This document shows positions 63,594 to 64,000 of a stretch of DNA of 64,000 bases, piece after piece. Under the pieces are notes generated by a model that ran no database searches, was not told the origin of the DNA, and saw only the letters and a list, made by a program, of their open reading frames with translations. This DNA is from Epithemia pelagica (lineage: Eukaryota > Bacillariophyta > Bacillariophyceae > Surirellales > Surirellaceae). The position numbers and the translations under genes are program-made. The stretch spans positions 1,860,001 through 1,924,000 of the forward strand of contig OX337239.1 of NCBI GenBank assembly GCA_946965045.2. Direction: 5' to 3'. Every line of letters starts with the position of its first letter. Position 1 is the first letter of the stretch.

Positions 63594-64000
63594 GGGGTTT
63601 CTGGAACTGGCAAGTTGCGTTGAGGCTGACATGGCAAGGCCTCTTCGCTTCTTGTCCATTAGAGAGAGAGTTTGAGCCGATTGCGTCCCCTGTCCGTTTC
63701 CGCCTTTGCGATTGCATGGTGCAACCTGATCGCGTTGGTGGGCCACAAGCGGATCCAACAGGAGTCTTGATTTGGGTCTTTCTTTTTGTTCTTTTGGGCC
63801 GGTTCCCCTGTCTGAGCATTATGCCAGATCGGACCCTGAGTGGTGAAGGATTACCCTTCCCCCCACGACACAACCTAAACTAGTGTTTACGGTTGCGAGA
63901 ATCTAATGAGATAAGTTTATGATTTGATTCTGCTGTTTGTCTTTGTGTTTGCGCGAGAGAAAGGGATCCTGAGGTTGGATGGCGACATGGTGGGTGCTGA
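63594..64000 (+). repeat. B2 repeat (cut by window end)
   Basis: Second copy of B1; identical over all 407 bases visible. Confidence 0.93.

Larger units (their letters stand above)
54320..64000 (+). mobile_element. Ngaro/PAT-like tyrosine-recombinase retroelement with split direct repeats (3' end outside window)
   Basis: The repeat order is A1 (54320-54804), ORFs, B1 (62636-about 63058), A2 (63059-63543), a 50-bp linker, B2 (63594 to the window end). A1 and A2 are both 485 bp and differ at about two bases. B1 and B2 are identical for the 407 bp visible. The ORFs encode Gag, a reverse transcriptase with Y-M-D-D, DIRS-type RNase H and a tyrosine recombinase, with no aspartic protease or DDE integrase. 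This matches the DIRS order. Split direct repeats without a visible methyltransferase point to Ngaro/PAT-like elements. High repeat identity implies recent insertion. Confidence 0.88.

Noticed and set aside
1-64000. CRISPR arrays, tRNA or rRNA genes
   Set aside because: No repeat-spacer pattern, no convincing T-arm/acceptor pairing and no rRNA blocks were seen by eye; a tRNAscan run would be decisive.

Overview
This window comes from a nuclear chromosome of a diatom. The strongest marker is a silicic-acid transporter (SIT) gene at 16966-19359, with both diagnostic EGxQ/GRQ motif pairs. Short GT-AG introns, Ser/Thr- and acidic-rich linkers, a plastid-type presequence on MsrA and diatom-style retroelements agree with this. 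I cannot name the species from sequence alone.

Region 1 (1-33000) is gene-rich. In order it holds: a YgfZ/IBA57-type folate-binding protein (5' end cut by the window); an ATP-grasp protein (-); a methionine sulfoxide reductase A whose catalytic Cys codon is an in-frame TGA (probable selenocysteine); a long HEAT-repeat phosphatase-regulator-like protein with a C-terminal PDZ domain; decayed Kelch repeats; an F1-ATPase alpha-like protein with a degenerate P-loop; a MerT/MerP-like metal protein (-); SIT (-); a Dsc3-like ubiquitin-fold membrane protein; a VIT-VWA-TPR-DUF2135 protein (-); an ASNSD1-like asparagine-synthetase-domain protein; and an FkbM-type methyltransferase.

Region 2 (about 34170-47411) is a nest of mobile elements. 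A foldback/MITE-like element with about 65-bp terminal inverted repeats was split by a 6.7-kb hAT transposon (34778-41463) that has clean termini and a perfect 8-bp target duplication. The hAT element carries a transposase, a second acidic ORF and, convergently, an endonuclease III-like (HhH-GPD) DNA glycosylase. Just beyond the MITE-like element's right end sits a Ty3/gypsy retrotransposon (41681-47406) with near-identical LTRs, a CTCTA duplication and several inactivating lesions.

Region 3 (47412-53740) returns to host genes: a two-exon O-fucosyltransferase-like protein, an MFS sugar transporter (-) broken at a G7 run, and an enoyl-CoA hydratase (-) whose centre is replaced by a perfect 88-bp palindrome.

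Region 4 (54320-64000, running off the window) is a tyrosine-recombinase retroelement of the DIRS/Ngaro/PAT group, organised A1-ORFs-B1-A2-linker-B2. Its Gag and Pol are in one frame separated by UGA-CGG, a known readthrough context. Two further -1 shifts both fall on G7 runs. All calls are from reading the sequence; no database search was run.
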